A DNA stretch of 64,000 nt, taken from contig OZ026520.1 in NCBI GenBank assembly GCA_964019695.1, positions 28,492,120 through 28,556,119 of the forward strand, written 5' to 3'. Below, one piece after another: positions 58,201 through 61,200 of the stretch. Positions within the stretch are counted from its first letter, which is position 1, and each line of letters begins with the position of its first letter. The notes below the pieces were generated by a model. The model was not told the origin of the DNA and searched no databases. It worked only from the letters and a program-made list of their open reading frames with translations. The position numbers were made by a program, and so were the translations under genes. The stretch comes from Loripinus fragilis (lineage: Eukaryota; Mollusca; Bivalvia; Lucinida; Lucinidae).

Positions 58201-61200
58201 CATCAAATAAGGATTTTCTGTCCTTGTTAATTAATTGCTGTTGCTCTCATTGGGTGAGGGTTTCTTGTCTTGGCTCCTTGCTTTGTGCTGTGATTTTTTG
58301 AGTCTTTTCTAATTTAGCAATTATCTTGCTGAGGGCGAGAGAGCTGGCCCCGAGGTTATAAAACTTTTTTAATGCTTAACTCAACTGAGCATAAAATTTA
58401 TCATGCTCATAAATGTTAAAATGCCAACAATTGTTGGCATTTTAACATTTATTAGCATGATACATACACCATCAGACAGTTAGAGAGGAAGAAATGTCTT
58501 TGTGTTTCAGCATTTTAGTTTTTATAAGCAGATGAAATTTCATGCTCAGTTGAATATAAAAAAAGTTTTATAACCTCCAGGCCTGGTTGCTTTAATTTGT
58601 TTTGTGGCTGCCTTTTTTCTTCATCTCTTCCTCACAGTGCCATAGGTTGGTCTGTGGTCTGTGATTGTGGCATTTCCTGGTCATACTCACATGCTTTTTC
58701 ATATATTTGATATAAAATAATTAACTGTGATAATATAGCCCTTATATAGCCAGCGTAGCCTCCATCATACAGATGACAATAGGGTCAATACAGGAAACAA
58801 ACAGGATCAATACAAGATAAGCCTGTATTGGTCCTTTTTTCCTGTATTGACCTTTTCACATTCTGTTTGATAACTGAAATTCTGCAACTGCAACAACACT
58901 TGTAAGACCTACATACAGTAAAACCTCTCTTAAGTGGGCCTTCAAAAAGAAGACCAAAAATTAGTAATCAAGACCAATTAACTCTTAATGCAGGTCAAAA
59001 GTATTGCAGAATGCTCCAAGGGGAGCATTCTGCAATACTTTCGACCATCATTAAGCTACCATTTGTCATTAAGATCTTTGATTTGTTTATATTTGAGTGG
59101 CCACTTAAGACAGGTTTTACTATATTATGGAGGATCTGAGACTTTGAGCCTTGTGGAGATGCAATATCATCAACCAGTAACATGCTTAAAAGTGAGGTCA
59201 TAAAAATGCTAATGTGGCGTATTTAAATTATATGAATAGGTATATATGAAGTACAGGTGATCATTCCTCTAGTTAATTAATAAAATTGTCATAAATCAAG
59301 TAATTATCTATTGGCCCAGCAGCAGGTACTCACTATGCTGTATTGGCCCTTGGCCCTAGAGTAATACAATAGACTTCGAACCTGTAGCTGGGCCACTACA
59401 ACATTATTTGATTTATAACATAATATAATTGTCCAATAGTACAATATTATTTTTACATAAGATAAACACTTAAAAGAAAAAGAAATTATTCATAAGTAAA
59501 AAAATTGACTGCTCAAGTGCAGTTATGAAAATTTGGTTTTGAAGCCTAAGTAAAAGTCGTTTGGTACTCATATATGAAATTAGTCTGGGAGACAAAACAT
59601 CTAATGATAAAATCCAAACAAGAGAATGACAAAAACATTAACCCTTTGTATTCAGGAAACCCCTAAACGAGTACTTTTACAAAGAGTGAAGACCCGGATG
59701 AAATGCAGCATAAAGCTGCATTTCATCAGGGTCTACACTGTTTGTAAAGGTTAAAAAAGATCTCCAGAAAAAGGATTACAATACTTTTTGAAAATTATAT
59801 CCTGACACCCCTAGATATGTACAATGGACTATCCCGAGTTTATTGTATTAAACCAGAAAGAAGAATCCATTAGTATACAAAGGGTTAACCCTTAAAGCGT
59901 CAAAGAAAAAAATGCATCTGAAAATGTCGTCTGCTGAAGTCGTCTGCTGCAAATTATTGCCTAACATTACTGACAAATCAAGTATAGAAGCAAACAGCGT
60001 GGACCCAGAACAGACTGCTCCTATACGAGCAGTCTGATCTGGGTCCACACTTTTTGTCATAGAGGCTTCTTTAACAGTTAAGCAGATGAGAAAAGCAGAC
60101 GATTTTTGTTGTAATTGGCGCTTCAAGGGTTAAAAAAAGCTTGGCATAAAAGTGCTTTACCTCCCTCGCCTCCTCTATGACTACTAGAATGTGTGCATGC
60201 TCCTGCTCCTCCATTCCCACCGTATTCTATTGGAGAATAGAGAGAGCTATAACTGGGTGGGGAACCAGCAATAGCATTCACTGAAGCCTGGCCACCAGCT
60301 CCACCGCCGGCTCCTCCAGAACCACCTAGACAATAGAGCAGTAACACATGGTAGATGTTCTAAAATTTCAAACACATTTCAGACTTAAAGACTTATCTAT
60401 AGATGAAATGGTTGGGGTCTGATGTAGCATCTGTTGTCAGGCCCACTTGGGTTTATAGGTTGGTATTTCTTTTGCTCCGGTATTCAGTTTTATGTATCGT
60501 TGAGTCCTTATCTTTGTTTTATCTCCTTTTTATATCTTGATTTATATGTTCTAGGAGATAATTCATGGATAAGTAAGGGATCTTTCATTAAAACTAAAAT
60601 GCACCTGTGAGGTTTTGACTCAAGTGGGCTAAACCCCTGGATTGAGCCTAGCCAGGTCTCAAGGTTATAAAAAGAATATATTTTTTTCGCAACGATGCCC
60701 ATATAAGACATATCATGAGAATCTTGTATGGGGGTTTGCTAGAAAGTTGGCAAAATATTTCTGGTCAGCTACAGAGATATGTTAGAGAATTTGAACATTT
60801 GGACGTAGTATGTATATAGAGAGTACTAGGTGAGTGTCTTTTGATATCAAGTTTACAAGGCAAGGCTTTGTGAATGCTTGTTGAGTCCTGAGGCTTACCG
60901 AACAATTCAACATGCAGTCTCAAGTGGAGGATGGTAAACTTGATATCAAAAGACGCAAACCTGGTATTCTATTTATCAATTTACCAACTGGTTCACTCTT
61001 CAAACTAGTGATTATGATGTAAGATTTTTGTGCAGATTCAGTGTCATTGGTGACATCATTCAAAAAGTGTAACACCATGTTGACCTGATAGATACTTGCC
61101 GTGAGATAGACACAATTTATCGGGTCAGCATGCAACAATGTAGTTAATATGAGAGGTAACAGATAAATCTATCATAGTGGTTTGTGCTCAGGTTCCAACC

